Shown piece after piece: positions 1-8,769 of a DNA stretch of 44,647 nt (position 1 is its first letter; each line of letters starts with the position of its first letter). The translations under genes were made by a program, and so were the position numbers. The DNA lies in NCBI GenBank assembly GCA_029265085.1, contig JAJUJY010000017.1, forward strand, positions 1 through 44,647. The letters run 5' to 3'. This DNA is from Chloroflexota bacterium (GTDB taxonomy: Bacteria > Chloroflexota > Anaerolineae > Anaerolineales > Anaerolineaceae). The notes below the pieces were generated by a model. That model had not been told where the DNA came from. It made no database searches and saw nothing but the letters and a program-made list of their open reading frames with translations.

Positions 1-314
1 GGTTCGCGCACAAACTTAATGCCCTTCGCTTTCAGGTCGTTGTAATCCCGCCAGAAATCATCTGTGTTGAGGAATAGAAAAACTCTTCCACCAGCCTGGT
101 TCCCGATAAACGATTCTTGCTCTGGTTTGGAAGCCCTGGCTAATAGTAATGTTGTGCCCACGGAACCCGGCGGTGAGACCACTACCCAGCGTTTATCCTG
201 CTCCGGTTGGTAAGTGTCTTCAATCAATACGAAATTGAGTTTGTTGAGGTAATAATCAAGCGCTTCGTCATAATCTCGGACGACAAGAGCGATATGTACG
301 ATGGATTGTTTCAT
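1..314 (-). CDS. VOC (glyoxalase/bleomycin-resistance) family protein, C-terminus cut by window edge
   Basis: The minus strand reads an open frame from the ATG at 312-314 to the window edge, about 104 residues. It begins MKQSIVHIALVVRDYDEALDY, the usual first beta strand and helix of a vicinal-oxygen-chelate module, with the candidate metal His at residue 7. A GGR-VFLF strand and a DDFWRDYNDLKAKG helix follow, typical of single-domain VOC proteins of about 125 residues. An AAGGG ribosome binding site lies 8 nt upstream of the start. The substrate cannot be told from sequence: members include lactoylglutathione lyase, dioxygenases and antibiotic-binding proteins. The end of the gene lies outside the window. 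Confidence 0.8.
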   Translation of the reverse strand, partial: MKQSIVHIALVVRDYDEALDYYLNKLNFVLIEDTYQPEQDKRWVVVSPPGSVGTTLLLARASKPEQESFIGNQAGGRVFLFLNTDDFWRDYNDLKAKGIKFVRE

Positions 315-551
315 TATTAATCCCTTCGAGTAAATTTAGCAGTGCGAACCAGTCAATGCGTAATTTGTCTGGCTTTCCCCTCAAGGCTTCAGAACAATTT
401 TACTACAGCAGCATAAAGCATCTAAAAGAAGTGAGGCTCTATGGGAATTGCCGTGGTGGAATCTGCAAGCTGTAACGACAGTTCCCATTGAACCAGCAGT
501 GATTGATTAAAAAATCAGACTGCCGGTACTGCGGCAGCCTGATTGGGTTCG

Positions 552-1811
552 TTATTTCCTGGTGAGTGTGGCCTCGGCGGGCAGGTAATATTCCCCATCG
601 GGCGGGGTGATGATCTTCCAGGTGATTGTGTTGGGGTCAACATAGGTGATTTCCGCGGTCCCCGTGCTGGCTGCAAACGAACTCTGGAATTGGACAGTGG
701 CGGTTTGTCCCTGGAGGCTGCCAGTGATGGAGGCATCCAGCGAATCGATTTTGTTGCCACCCTGGGCAACAATCAGGTGATTGCCGTAGATATTTTTCCA
801 ATCTTGGAAAAGAGTTAATGAAAATCCGGTAGCTGCGTCTTCCCATTGGCCGTCCAGAGAGAAATCAGCCCGGTATTGAGCTACATCGATTTGGATGGTG
901 AAAATTTTCTGTTCAGGGGTGAGGTTGCAATCCGTAATCGGTTGGTCGGTGGGGCAAACCACACCCATATCCGGCGCCCAATTGGCCTGGATCAACATCA
1001 AGCCCATGTCGCGTGTCAACCCGGCAGCAGACCCGGTTGGGCCATCCGCCTGGTATGCGGGTTGAACCGTCCATCCCAGGCCAACCGAATTGACCAATGT
1101 TTCAATGATGGCCTGAGCACTGGTAAAGGTGTTTCCATTCCCTCTTGCGGTCAGGCGGCAGCCCTGGCCAGCTTCCCCGGCGATAGCATCCAGGAAAGGC
1201 GCTCGTTCTTCAATGCCAACCTCAACGCCCAGCGCATTGGCGGTCTCTTCCCGAAGCATCTGGCAAATTGAGGGGTCCACCAATTCATATTTGTTCCCGA
1301 GGGCCGGGTCAATCATTTCGGCGGAGATTTCAACGCTAACCGTATAATTAATTTCTTGTTCGGCCAAAGAGCGGACTTCGATAATATAGTCCTGGCCGGT
1401 TGGCAATATATTGCTCCAATACGTGGTTGGATCAAAGGTGAAGACTTGCCCATCCGCTCCGGCAATATATAAAGTTGCCATCGGCACATCTGTTGAGGCG
1501 GGTTCTGTCGCCAGTCTGACCGTCATTTGCTGGCCTTTTTGGGTGGCAAGTGAAAAGCGAATAGCATTCTTGGGTGATAAATTACCTGGTGTGTACCAAT
1601 TTGTTGCGTTGGGAAGAAATTGGATTTGACCGGCATCCGTGGTTAGCCACTCTCCTGAGGGGGCAGCGGTGGTTGGGGCGGCTGGTTCAGTGGGGGCAGC
1701 CGCTTCGGTTGCTTCCGGCAGAGAAGCTGTTGGCGTAGTTTGGCCGCAGCCAGCCAACAACAGGGCGATGAATATGAAACAAATCATCAGGTTTCGTTGT
1801 TTGATGCGCAT
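552..1811 (-). CDS. Secreted lipoprotein of unknown function
   Basis: This is a 419-residue protein with a clear type II signal peptide: basic MRIKQR start, hydrophobic stretch, then LLLAGC, so the lipid-modified Cys is at about residue 22. A low-complexity Pro/Thr/Ala/Glu linker (about 27-50) follows, as is common in Gram-positive and Chloroflexota lipoproteins. The mature part looks beta-rich. Residues 55-165 resemble a prepeptidase C-terminal-like beta sandwich, and the last ~100 residues contain an LDGQWEDAATGFSL strand pattern. I recognise no catalytic motif. An AAAGGTG ribosome binding site precedes the ATG. It was probably exported and tethered to the membrane; its ligand is unknown. 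Confidence 0.75.
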   Translation of the reverse strand: MRIKQRNLMICFIFIALLLAGCGQTTPTASLPEATEAAAPTEPAAPTTAAPSGEWLTTDAGQIQFLPNATNWYTPGNLSPKNAIRFSLATQKGQQMTVRLATEPASTDVPMATLYIAGADGQVFTFDPTTYWSNILPTGQDYIIEVRSLAEQEINYTVSVEISAEMIDPALGNKYELVDPSICQMLREETANALGVEVGIEERAPFLDAIAGEAGQGCRLTARGNGNTFTSAQAIIETLVNSVGLGWTVQPAYQADGPTGSAAGLTRDMGLMLIQANWAPDMGVVCPTDQPITDCNLTPEQKIFTIQIDVAQYRADFSLDGQWEDAATGFSLTLFQDWKNIYGNHLIVAQGGNKIDSLDASITGSLQGQTATVQFQSSFAASTGTAEITYVDPNTITWKIITPPDGEYYLPAEATLTRK

Positions 1812-1883
1812 AGATGTACACCTTTTCTGCTTGATTATTCGTCTGGATATTTGAGAGTTGGATTATAAGTCTAAACCAAGTTC

Positions 1884-2423
1884 TTATGATTCAATCTCTA
1901 TGAACGCTTTTTCACAAACCTGGGTTAACTGGCGGATTGCATGCCCAAGGGGTAAGGCTCCGTAGCGTGGGTAGCGCCCTGCTCTGAGCGAGGCCAGGGT
2001 GATGATTTGTTTTTGACCAAGGTTTACCAGGATGAACTGGCCTGCTTCTCCGCCATACCAGGGGACGAAGGTCGTGGTGCGGGCAAACGAGACGGCAGTT
2101 TGCGGGAAATCGTCCGGTGAAACCGCGATAACAACCAGGTTGGGAAACGTCAGGCGCAGCGCGTGGGGAATTTTGAAGCTCTGGTTGACCTGGGCGCTGA
2201 AATGCCGGTACATCGCTTTGAGCTGGTCGAGATTCCCAAAAGCAGCATTTCCCCAATCGATGAATAAGAAATGATCTTCGACCGTGGCAAACCCCAGGCG
2301 AATGCGTCCTGGCGAGCGGGCATAAAGCAAGGCCTGCACACCCGGAATCCGGGGATGAAAATCCGCCAGGTAGCCAAGTTGTTCCAGCCCTGCTGCGATT
2401 TTGGCAATGAATTCTTCAGTCAT
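1884..2423 (-). CDS. Conserved-looking hypothetical cytoplasmic protein
   Basis: This 179-residue frame has no signal peptide or membrane segment. It has alternating hydrophobic strands such as HFLFIDWGNAAFG and LTFPNLVVIAVSPDDF, and a helical C-terminus. Codon use resembles the neighbours, and the two alternative frames here look much less protein-like. I do not recognise the family. The size and strand pattern would fit a small alpha/beta sensor or nuclease-like fold, but nothing in the sequence fixes a function. No good ribosome binding site precedes the ATG at 2423. It is separated from the lipoprotein gene downstream by about 70 bases and may share a transcript with it. Confidence 0.6.
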   Translation of the reverse strand: MTEEFIAKIAAGLEQLGYLADFHPRIPGVQALLYARSPGRIRLGFATVEDHFLFIDWGNAAFGNLDQLKAMYRHFSAQVNQSFKIPHALRLTFPNLVVIAVSPDDFPQTAVSFARTTTFVPWYGGEAGQFILVNLGQKQIITLASLRAGRYPRYGALPLGHAIRQLTQVCEKAFIEIES

Positions 2424-2625
2424 GATATGGATTTCGATGTTAGGCGAACTATAAAATGGATGTATATCATTATAGTTGGTTTATACTGTGCGAGCATACC
2501 TGAACAAGATGTTTTTAGAAATCCGAATAAAAATGAGAAATGCCTTCTGAATCGGAAGACGCTTCTCATAGTAAAATTTTTCGGAAAATCAGGACGGGGA
2601 AATGACCGGAGATATATCATATTAT

Positions 2626-2656
2626 AGAACCTGTCCAAAAATACTGAACAGGTTCT
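2626..2656 (-). terminator. Inverted repeat downstream of the SBBP gene, possible terminator
   Basis: A 9-bp perfect stem (AGAACCTGT with ACAGGTTCT) encloses a 13-nt loop about 43 bases past the stop of the SBBP-repeat gene. There is no real T-run on the minus-strand side, so it may be a weak or factor-dependent terminator or an mRNA-stabilising hairpin. The rest of 2424-2698 holds no gene that I can support. Confidence 0.35.
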
Positions 2657-2698
2657 GCGGAAAAGGTTATTTTATTAAGAGGATACCCCGGTTTTTAT

Positions 2699-4165
2699 TT
2701 ACCGGGTGATCACGGGCAAATATACTGAGGGAAGAGGAATGAGATTAATCTTTACAACTAACACATCATTATCTCCCGCAAAGGGATTAACTGGGCTGCC
2801 CCAGGTAGCGTTGCTGAGACCAGATACCAGGATACTACCATTACTATCAATGGCGATACCTGAAATTCCATCAAAGACTGGTGAGCCATAAAATGTATTC
2901 CATTGCAACACACCCGCGTTGTTTAATTTGGCCAAATAAATGTCGTAACTTCCGGAAAAAGAATTAAATGGGTTTCCCCAGGTGGCATCGCTATTCCCTG
3001 CTACATAAATGTTTTCGTCTTTATCCAAGACGATGCTAAAGCTTTCATCTAAATCTGCTGAACCCAGGAATGTATTCCATTGCCGGATGCCGTCGCTATT
3101 GAGCTTGGAAACAAAATTATCAAAACTGCCAGCAAAGGGATTGATTGGATTACCCCAAGAACTGTAACTTGATCCTGATATATAAACATTCCCGATATTA
3201 TCTATATCAATTCCGCTTCTACTGCCAATTAAGGTTGATGTTTCGAAGAAGGTGTTCCATTGTAGTGCACCACTATTGTTTAATTTTGCAACATAAACAT
3301 TAGGCTCTCCGGTATGAGAGTTCTTTGGATTACCCCAGGTTGAGGGGCTTGCGCCTGATACATAGATATTTCCAACACTGTCTACCGCAATATCTTCATT
3401 CGTGTCGTCGTTTTCTGAGCCGAGGAAGGTGTTCCATTGCAACTGGCCAGTGTTGTTAAATTTAGCCACAAAAGCGTCATTAATTCCCATGTGAGGATTT
3501 ATTGGATTGCCCCAGGTAACACTACTTCTACCTGATATGTAAATATTTTCGTTTCCGTCCACGGTGATTTTTTGGGGATAAGGTTGCAAGTCGTTGATCC
3601 ATAACCGTTCACCTGCATTGTTTAATTTCGCCATGAAACATGCATCGAATCCTCTATCTATGCAGCCCACGATATAAATATTTCCATTTTCATCTACTGC
3701 AATATCTGAACCGGAATCATCCGCCGAATCACCCAAGAAAGTGTTCCATTGTAGAATACCTGCATTATTTATTTTCGCAACAAAGATATCACGATTTCCT
3801 TCATAATTATTGACAGGATTACCCCATGTGCTGCTGCTACTACCAATAATGTATATGTTTCCACTGCTATCTGTAGCGATGCCTTGAGAATAATCAGAAC
3901 TATCGTTTCCAGATCCTATAAATGTATTCCATTCAATGATTGGACCGTTGATTATGAAGCTGGGTTGATAAGCTTTTACCGATAGGAAGTTTTGAACTTG
4001 CCGCCCAGAATGGTGAGGGTGGTTGGGCTTTGTTGCTGCGCGCGCGGGTGAGTATTTAAGAAATAAACCCAGGCTGGATATAACCACACCAATGGTGAGC
4101 AAAAGCCGAAAACAGAGTTTAAGATTGACCTGTTTCCGCTGGAATGAAAGACTCCTGGTCTGCAT
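2699..4165 (-). CDS. Secreted SBBP-repeat seven-bladed beta-propeller protein
   Basis: This 488-residue protein has an N-terminal signal peptide (basic start, hydrophobic core about residues 18-37, cleavage near PARAA). It then carries seven copies of an SBBP-type repeat of 50-62 residues. Each repeat runs through LQWNTFLGS, a D-x-x-GNIYI-x-G strand and TWGNP, and ends with a VAKLNNAG strand. Seven blades suggest one closed propeller. The C-terminus is PSVYLPVITR, a tail of the V-Y-L-P-V/L type that I associate with exported proteins of Anaerolineae. That link is family knowledge, not proven here. Many copies of the repeat differ only slightly, so recent internal duplication is likely. The role is probably surface binding or structure. 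Confidence 0.85.
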   Translation of the reverse strand: MQTRSLSFQRKQVNLKLCFRLLLTIGVVISSLGLFLKYSPARAATKPNHPHHSGRQVQNFLSVKAYQPSFIINGPIIEWNTFIGSGNDSSDYSQGIATDSSGNIYIIGSSSSTWGNPVNNYEGNRDIFVAKINNAGILQWNTFLGDSADDSGSDIAVDENGNIYIVGCIDRGFDACFMAKLNNAGERLWINDLQPYPQKITVDGNENIYISGRSSVTWGNPINPHMGINDAFVAKFNNTGQLQWNTFLGSENDDTNEDIAVDSVGNIYVSGASPSTWGNPKNSHTGEPNVYVAKLNNSGALQWNTFFETSTLIGSRSGIDIDNIGNVYISGSSYSSWGNPINPFAGSFDNFVSKLNSDGIRQWNTFLGSADLDESFSIVLDKDENIYVAGNSDATWGNPFNSFSGSYDIYLAKLNNAGVLQWNTFYGSPVFDGISGIAIDSNGSILVSGLSNATWGSPVNPFAGDNDVLVVKINLIPLPSVYLPVITR

Positions 4166-4279
4166 ATTGGCGTATCCCCCTTTTATGAATTTATCTCATC
4201 TTGTGTTTGAATTTGGCCTGCTGCAATTATACAGGCATTTTTATCGGCGGACGATTTCTTTTGTATGTCCTTAAGTCAA

Positions 4280-4672
4280 TTAACACGTTCCATGCGCCAG
4301 CAGCGCTACCTTTTTCCCTTCATGGAATAACTGGTTGTATCTGGCGCAGGCTTCTGGCGTGCGCGCCAGGATGATTTGCTGGATGCCTTTTTCTTTGATT
4401 TTTTGCCGGACTTCTTCGGGACATTTAATGGCTCCTTCGACGCCAATGCCGATGATCAGTACTTCAATCTCCCGGTCATAAACCCCGGTAATCATGGATT
4501 TGGTGAGCTTGTGTCCTTTTCTTTCGCGCCATTCGGTCACTTCTCGACCAATCAGGCGAATATCTTACCCGACGCCGGTCTGTGCCTCTTCCGCCCCGGA
4601 ATGCTCAGCACCGCAAATGATAAATTTTCCCCATGAAAAATACTCAATTGGTCCCTTGGGATCATCGAACAT
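4280..4672 (-). pseudogene. Mth938-like domain protein interrupted by one in-frame TAA
   Basis: From the ATG at 4672 (AGGAGG ribosome binding site 5-10 bases upstream) the frame runs 131 codons to 4280 and reads as a complete Mth938-like (DUF498 type) protein of ~130 residues. The one exception is codon 36 (4565-4567), which is TAA between ...TGVG and DIRLIGREVTEWRERKGH. The C-terminal half has the family's EVLIIGIGVEGAIKCPEEVR and ILARTPEACARYNQL strands. Translation as written gives a 35-residue peptide. A GTG at 4540 could restart the downstream part. The frame is preserved on both sides, so only one base need have changed (for example AAA to TAA). The domain is small and lacks known catalytic residues; its role is unclear even in intact members. 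Confidence 0.8.
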
Positions 4673-4814
4673 AGTCCCTCCTAAGACCTGTTGGCTTTCA
4701 TGCTGTTAGGTTTGATAATCAGATTATACTTTCATTATACATCCCAATAAAAAGAGCCCTTTCAATAAAGAAGTCGCTTATTACTAAAGAATTTTTAATC
4801 ATCAGGGATACAAA

Positions 4815-5999
4815 TCAGGAAATGCCAACTGCCCGGCGGACAATCGAACCGCGCAGGCGCGTGAAAAATTTTCTTCCTAATAAGGTAAGGTTGTCTATGC
4901 TGGTTGGGTAGGGTGTCAGGTTTTCGAAACCATTTTTGGTTACCAGGACTGTGTCGGAATGGCGAAATGCACCTAAATCTGGCACATAAATTCCCGGCTC
5001 AATGCTGATTAACATGTTTTCTTGCAAGATATCTTCGCTGCCTTCTGCTACCCAGGGGCCTTCATGATTGCCTAATCCAAACCCGTGGCCTGTCCGGTGC
5101 AGCAGGTAATCTCCCAGACCTTCACTGCGCAAAAAACCATTGGCTGCCTGGTCAATTTCGGCGCAGGGGGTACCTGGTTTTACGAGCGGGTAGGCACGCC
5201 GCCGGGCTTCTTGCACGATCTCGAACATTTCCTGCATTTCTTTGGTGGGCGGTTCAACAAAAAAAGTCCGCTCGCATTCGGCGCCATAACCGTTGACACG
5301 CATAAAGCTTAAAGCAATGTGCGGGCCTTTGGTCAAACGATCGTCCAGGCGGGGAATCCCGTGCGGCTGCAAGCCTAACCTGGCAGGCCATGCAGCGGTC
5401 AAGATGCTTGTATTTAGCGGGTCAAATTCAGTGGTTTTGATGATCTCCATCTGCACCGACCGCCCAAGCGAAAAAATCTCGATTTCAGACACGCCTGAAT
5501 AAGACGCGCCAAGGATGGCTTGCATTCCCTTTAGCGTAAAATGGGCAGCCTGACGGAGCATAGCCACTTCGTTTTCTGATTTCACCAGGCGAAGTTTCTC
5601 TACTAATGGGCAGGCAACCGGGTGGTGTTGCGATAATTGGACGGCGATCTCTTGCGGCAAGCTGGGTTCTACACCCAGCTTCTTGATGCCTTCAACGAGT
5701 TCAAGCAGTTTTTCAGGCCAACCTTCACCTTTAGGCGAGGGGTAATCCCAATACCGCCGGACTGAACCGACATTTGGCGCGTCTCGCAGGTGTTCCTGAT
5801 CTAACGCGGGGGTGAGTAGGATGGATTTCCGTTCCGGACAGACCAGGATAAAGAAAGGTCGTTCGAGCGGAGCGTACGTGACGCCGGTCAGGTAATAAAT
5901 GCTGTCCTGCGCGGTTACTAAAAAAGCGTCCAGGCCCTGGCGCTTGATGGCATCCTGTAATTTTTGCATTCTTTCAATGTATTCTTGTTCGGGGATCAT
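4815..5999 (-). CDS. M24-family creatinase/prolidase-like protein with altered metal site
   Basis: This 394-residue protein has the two-domain layout of creatinase/Xaa-Pro peptidases. The N-terminal domain spans 1-135 (GLDAFLVTAQDSIYYLTG) and a pita-bread domain follows from about 140. HRTGHGFGLGNHEGPW (301-316) and ISIEPGIY (331-338) keep the conserved His305, His312 and Glu334. The first metal Asp pair is replaced, however: the region 230-243 reads LSFMRVNGYGAECE, with Glu241 where peptidases have the second Asp. The last metal Glu, in a canonical R-I-E-D, is Ser348 in RHSD. That pattern recalls metal-free creatinase-type hydrolases more than aminopeptidase P. An AGAGAGG ribosome binding site supports the start. 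The substrate is unknown. Confidence 0.85.
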   Translation of the reverse strand: MIPEQEYIERMQKLQDAIKRQGLDAFLVTAQDSIYYLTGVTYAPLERPFFILVCPERKSILLTPALDQEHLRDAPNVGSVRRYWDYPSPKGEGWPEKLLELVEGIKKLGVEPSLPQEIAVQLSQHHPVACPLVEKLRLVKSENEVAMLRQAAHFTLKGMQAILGASYSGVSEIEIFSLGRSVQMEIIKTTEFDPLNTSILTAAWPARLGLQPHGIPRLDDRLTKGPHIALSFMRVNGYGAECERTFFVEPPTKEMQEMFEIVQEARRRAYPLVKPGTPCAEIDQAANGFLRSEGLGDYLLHRTGHGFGLGNHEGPWVAEGSEDILQENMLISIEPGIYVPDLGAFRHSDTVLVTKNGFENLTPYPTSIDNLTLLGRKFFTRLRGSIVRRAVGIS

Positions 6000-6119
6000 G
6001 ATGGCCTCTCTATTGATCTTGCTGTGCTGGTTGGTTGTTATGTTAATCTGGTATGAATTTTTTCAAATTCAATCAACGGATAATTTTGCACCTTTTTAGG
6101 CGATCGACATATGGAACAA

Positions 6120-6629
6120 TTACTTTCTGAGCAGTGTTTTTAGATTGTTAAAAATAAGCATAGCATTTTCATGTGCTGTGCGGTCATGCGTGTTGACTTC
6201 AATATCATAGTTGATATTTTTATGCACAAACCCAAGTTGCCGGTTTGCCAGCCCGATATACCGGTCACCCCGGTCTTTTTCGCGCTGGTTCAAAACATCA
6301 GCAGGACAATGGACGCCGGTCATGATCACAGGATAACCGGCAAGTGTGGCCTGGAAATCTTGCAGAGTGGCCTCGTTATGCAGGATATGGTCCACAACAA
6401 GGTTGACGCCAAAATCTGAAAACATGCGAATGGTACGATGGATAAATATTTCCGTGTCAACCGAAATTAACCTTTGGTTTTCCCGGTCTTCCATTTTTTC
6501 GATAACGAGGTCGTAATCATCGCTGCTAAAGTGAAAATAATCTGGGAGAAGTTGGATTAATGCTCGTGCTAATGTTGTTTTTCCAGAACTTGACACACCG
6601 TTTAAAAAAATGATATTCCCTTTGAGCAT
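6120..6629 (-). CDS. Chloramphenicol phosphotransferase-like P-loop kinase
   Basis: I place the start at the ATG at 6629 because TTGGAGA lies 7 bases upstream. A longer frame from 6743 would read through a transcription terminator. The 169-residue product opens with a beta strand and a Walker A loop, GVSSSGKTT. The DDYD and DHILHNE segments and VHCPADVLNQREKDRGDR (a lid-type arginine helix) match the CPT-like family. That family phosphorylates a hydroxyl on small molecules; the founder acts on chloramphenicol. The family is diverse, so antibiotic resistance is only one possibility. The gene sits downstream of degV, separated from it by the terminator. Confidence 0.8.
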   Translation of the reverse strand: MLKGNIIFLNGVSSSGKTTLARALIQLLPDYFHFSSDDYDLVIEKMEDRENQRLISVDTEIFIHRTIRMFSDFGVNLVVDHILHNEATLQDFQATLAGYPVIMTGVHCPADVLNQREKDRGDRYIGLANRQLGFVHKNINYDIEVNTHDRTAHENAMLIFNNLKTLLRK

Positions 6630-6696
6630 GAGGTTCTCCAACCTGATTGAACTATTTACAATTGATTGTATGAATTTGTTTGATTGATGCAACAAA

Positions 6697-6722
6697 AAAA
6701 GCCCACACTTTGGCGGGCTTTT
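6697..6722 (-). terminator. Intrinsic terminator of the degV-like gene
   Basis: AAAAGCCC (6697-6704) pairs with GGGCTTTT (6715-6722), and the minus-strand transcript continues in a T-run from 6700 down to 6694. It lies 25 bases past the DegV stop codon and upstream of the CPT-like gene. Confidence 0.7.
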
Positions 6723-6746
6723 GGGTATGCAAAATGGAAACAAAGA

Positions 6747-7610
6747 TTATCCGTATAGTTCGTCAAAAAGCGACTGTGGGGCTGCCGCCAGGCCAATGAC
6801 CGTGGGACCGGCATGCGCGCCGAGGACCAGGGTTACCGGTACCAGCGGATCTTCTATTACGTTTAATACTTCATTCACTGCTTCACGAAGCAATTCCACA
6901 CCGGGTAGATTGCTACCGTGCATCAGCTGGATGCGCAGTTTTTGATTGCCAAAACGTTCATGAACCAGATTCGCTATTTTATGAGCGGAACGGCTGAGGG
7001 TCATACCCTGACCTACATTGGTGTATCGTCCATCTGCTACATTCATACCAATGATCGGTTTAATTTTCAATACCGAAGCCACGATACTTTTCAGGTGACT
7101 GACCCGGCCGCTGTGGATGAGATGCCGCAGGTCGCTAAAGGTGACCATAGTCATGGTGTTTTCTTTGACGTGTTGGATAGCCTGGAGGATGCGTTCTTTC
7201 CCCCAATTGTGTTTGTTGCCAAATGCTGCAACTTCCACCATCCAACCCAATGCCGGACCAACCATGAGGGAATCGATGACCGTGATGTTGGGGTTGGCGA
7301 CAATCTGAGCAGCCTGGATGGCGGATGAGTAAGTTCCGCTTAGTCCGGATGATAAGTGGATGGATAGGATTTCTTCGTCGCTACCGCATTGCTCATATAC
7401 CTTAACAAAGTCTCCCGCAGAGGGCTGCGAGGTTGATGAATACTCATGAGGATTTTCCTGGTACATCCGGTAGAGGTCCTCGGGATGGATATTTACCCCG
7501 TCTTTATAAGTCTGGCCCATAAAAGTGACTTGAAAGGGAACCATTTCCACACCCAAGTCAAGTGCTTTTTCTGCGGTCAGGTTTGCCGCTGCATCAGTTA
7601 TTATTTTCAT
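6747..7610 (-). CDS. DegV family fatty-acid-binding protein
   Basis: This 287-residue protein has the DegV family's normal length and signature segments. It opens MKIITDAAANL (usually D-S-A/D), then has VPFQVTFMGQTYKDGVNI, the lipid head-group motif STSQPSAGDF at about 59-68, and the ILSIHLSSGLSGTY strand-loop. The C-terminal domain has an HGSNLPGVELL segment and a VLGAHAGPTVIGLA loop. DegV proteins bind a fatty acid and act as FakB-type carriers for fatty acid kinase FakA in Firmicutes. No fakA-like gene is seen in this window. AGAAGGAAA precedes the ATG. A terminator follows directly. Confidence 0.92.
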   Translation of the reverse strand: MKIITDAAANLTAEKALDLGVEMVPFQVTFMGQTYKDGVNIHPEDLYRMYQENPHEYSSTSQPSAGDFVKVYEQCGSDEEILSIHLSSGLSGTYSSAIQAAQIVANPNITVIDSLMVGPALGWMVEVAAFGNKHNWGKERILQAIQHVKENTMTMVTFSDLRHLIHSGRVSHLKSIVASVLKIKPIIGMNVADGRYTNVGQGMTLSRSAHKIANLVHERFGNQKLRIQLMHGSNLPGVELLREAVNEVLNVIEDPLVPVTLVLGAHAGPTVIGLAAAPQSLFDELYG

Positions 7611-7776
7611 TTAATTTCCTTCTGTTTCTAATCGTTCAGGCCGGATGAGAAGTTCAACGAGTAAATTGCGGCAGCGTTATGCTGTAAGGTATTGCCTGTC
7701 AATCAATGATATTAATTGTACCATTTTAGTAAATATTTTTGGTTGTTTTAAAGATGAATATATAGGGTTTGGATTA

Positions 7777-8664
7777 TCAATCATCATATCCTTGAGGGTT
7801 TTCCTGGCCAGCCAGTGCCGCCCGGAAATCAATTAATTCGCTGGCAAATGAGGTGGGGTCAAATTGGTCAAAACTTTGCGGGCGAGGGAGCAGAATATTG
7901 AGGCAGTGCATGGCCATGCGGACCACCATACGCTTTTCAAATGCCGGATCATCCGCATGTCCGGTGATTTGTAAAAATTTTTGCCATAGAATGGGAGGGT
8001 AATACCACCAGAGGGTCGCACCGATATCGAGGGCTGGATCATCGATTGACATGGATTCAAGGTCAAGCAGAAAAAGCTGCCCATCTGAGGTGAGAAGCCA
8101 GTTGGCATTACAAATGTCGTTATGCGAGGCAACCAATCCGCTCCCTTGAAAACCGTTCAGCCGCTGCTGTAATTGATTGAGACTCGTGTCAATAAAATCA
8201 GCAACATCCGGCACCAGCGGCCTGTATTGCTCCCACTTATGGCAAAGGTTTGACAGCGCGGTCAGGCCGATCTCGCTGTACTGATCCGTGTTCACCTGGG
8301 GCAGCAATTTTTTTACTTGAGGACAATGGTGCAGGGTATGAATTGCCGCCGCAAACTTTTCCAGGTGATTGCGGTAATCTTGGCGGTTGGGATTCCGTCC
8401 AGCGATATATGGTTGGACCAGGATGGATGTGCCGTCTGCGATATATCCGGCAGCCAAAACCGGGGGAGTTAAGTGCAGTGAAGCTGTGATCTGGTATCTT
8501 TCGATCTGCACACCCAACTTAATAAAGCAGGCCAGGTGATCATTCCGGGCAATATAGGTCTCATGTCCGCTGCCGTGCGGTATGGTTAACCTCCAGTTAC
8601 AGGTTGAAAAATGGGTCTGAAGGAAAGCCAGCACTTCTGGTTTATGGAATTGCCTGTCTTGCAT
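7777..8664 (-). CDS. Aminoglycoside phosphotransferase (APH)-family kinase
   Basis: This 295-residue protein has a small N-terminal lobe (YIARNDHLACFIKLG, supplying the Lys at the ATP site) and a Brenner motif HNDICNANWLL with catalytic Asp. After it comes LFLLDLESMSIDDPALDIG, the DFG-equivalent metal-binding stretch. This is the APH/choline-kinase fold. The substrate may be an amino alcohol, a sugar or a drug, and it cannot be assigned here. There is no good ribosome binding site at the ATG. The preceding and following genes are unrelated small-molecule transferases, so this looks like an accessory run. Confidence 0.85.
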   Translation of the reverse strand: MQDRQFHKPEVLAFLQTHFSTCNWRLTIPHGSGHETYIARNDHLACFIKLGVQIERYQITASLHLTPPVLAAGYIADGTSILVQPYIAGRNPNRQDYRNHLEKFAAAIHTLHHCPQVKKLLPQVNTDQYSEIGLTALSNLCHKWEQYRPLVPDVADFIDTSLNQLQQRLNGFQGSGLVASHNDICNANWLLTSDGQLFLLDLESMSIDDPALDIGATLWWYYPPILWQKFLQITGHADDPAFEKRMVVRMAMHCLNILLPRPQSFDQFDPTSFASELIDFRAALAGQENPQGYDD

Positions 8665-8769
8665 AGATCAATTTATTGTTGGTTGCGATTTGTTTTTATT
8701 ACTTTTGGAATTTGGATGGTAAATTTATTATATTTGATTACGAAACAATCACAGTGATACGATTTTTTT

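Noticed and set aside
6630..6743. A longer N-terminus for the CPT-like kinase
   Set aside because: It would be translated through an intrinsic terminator, and a better ribosome binding site lies at the internal ATG.
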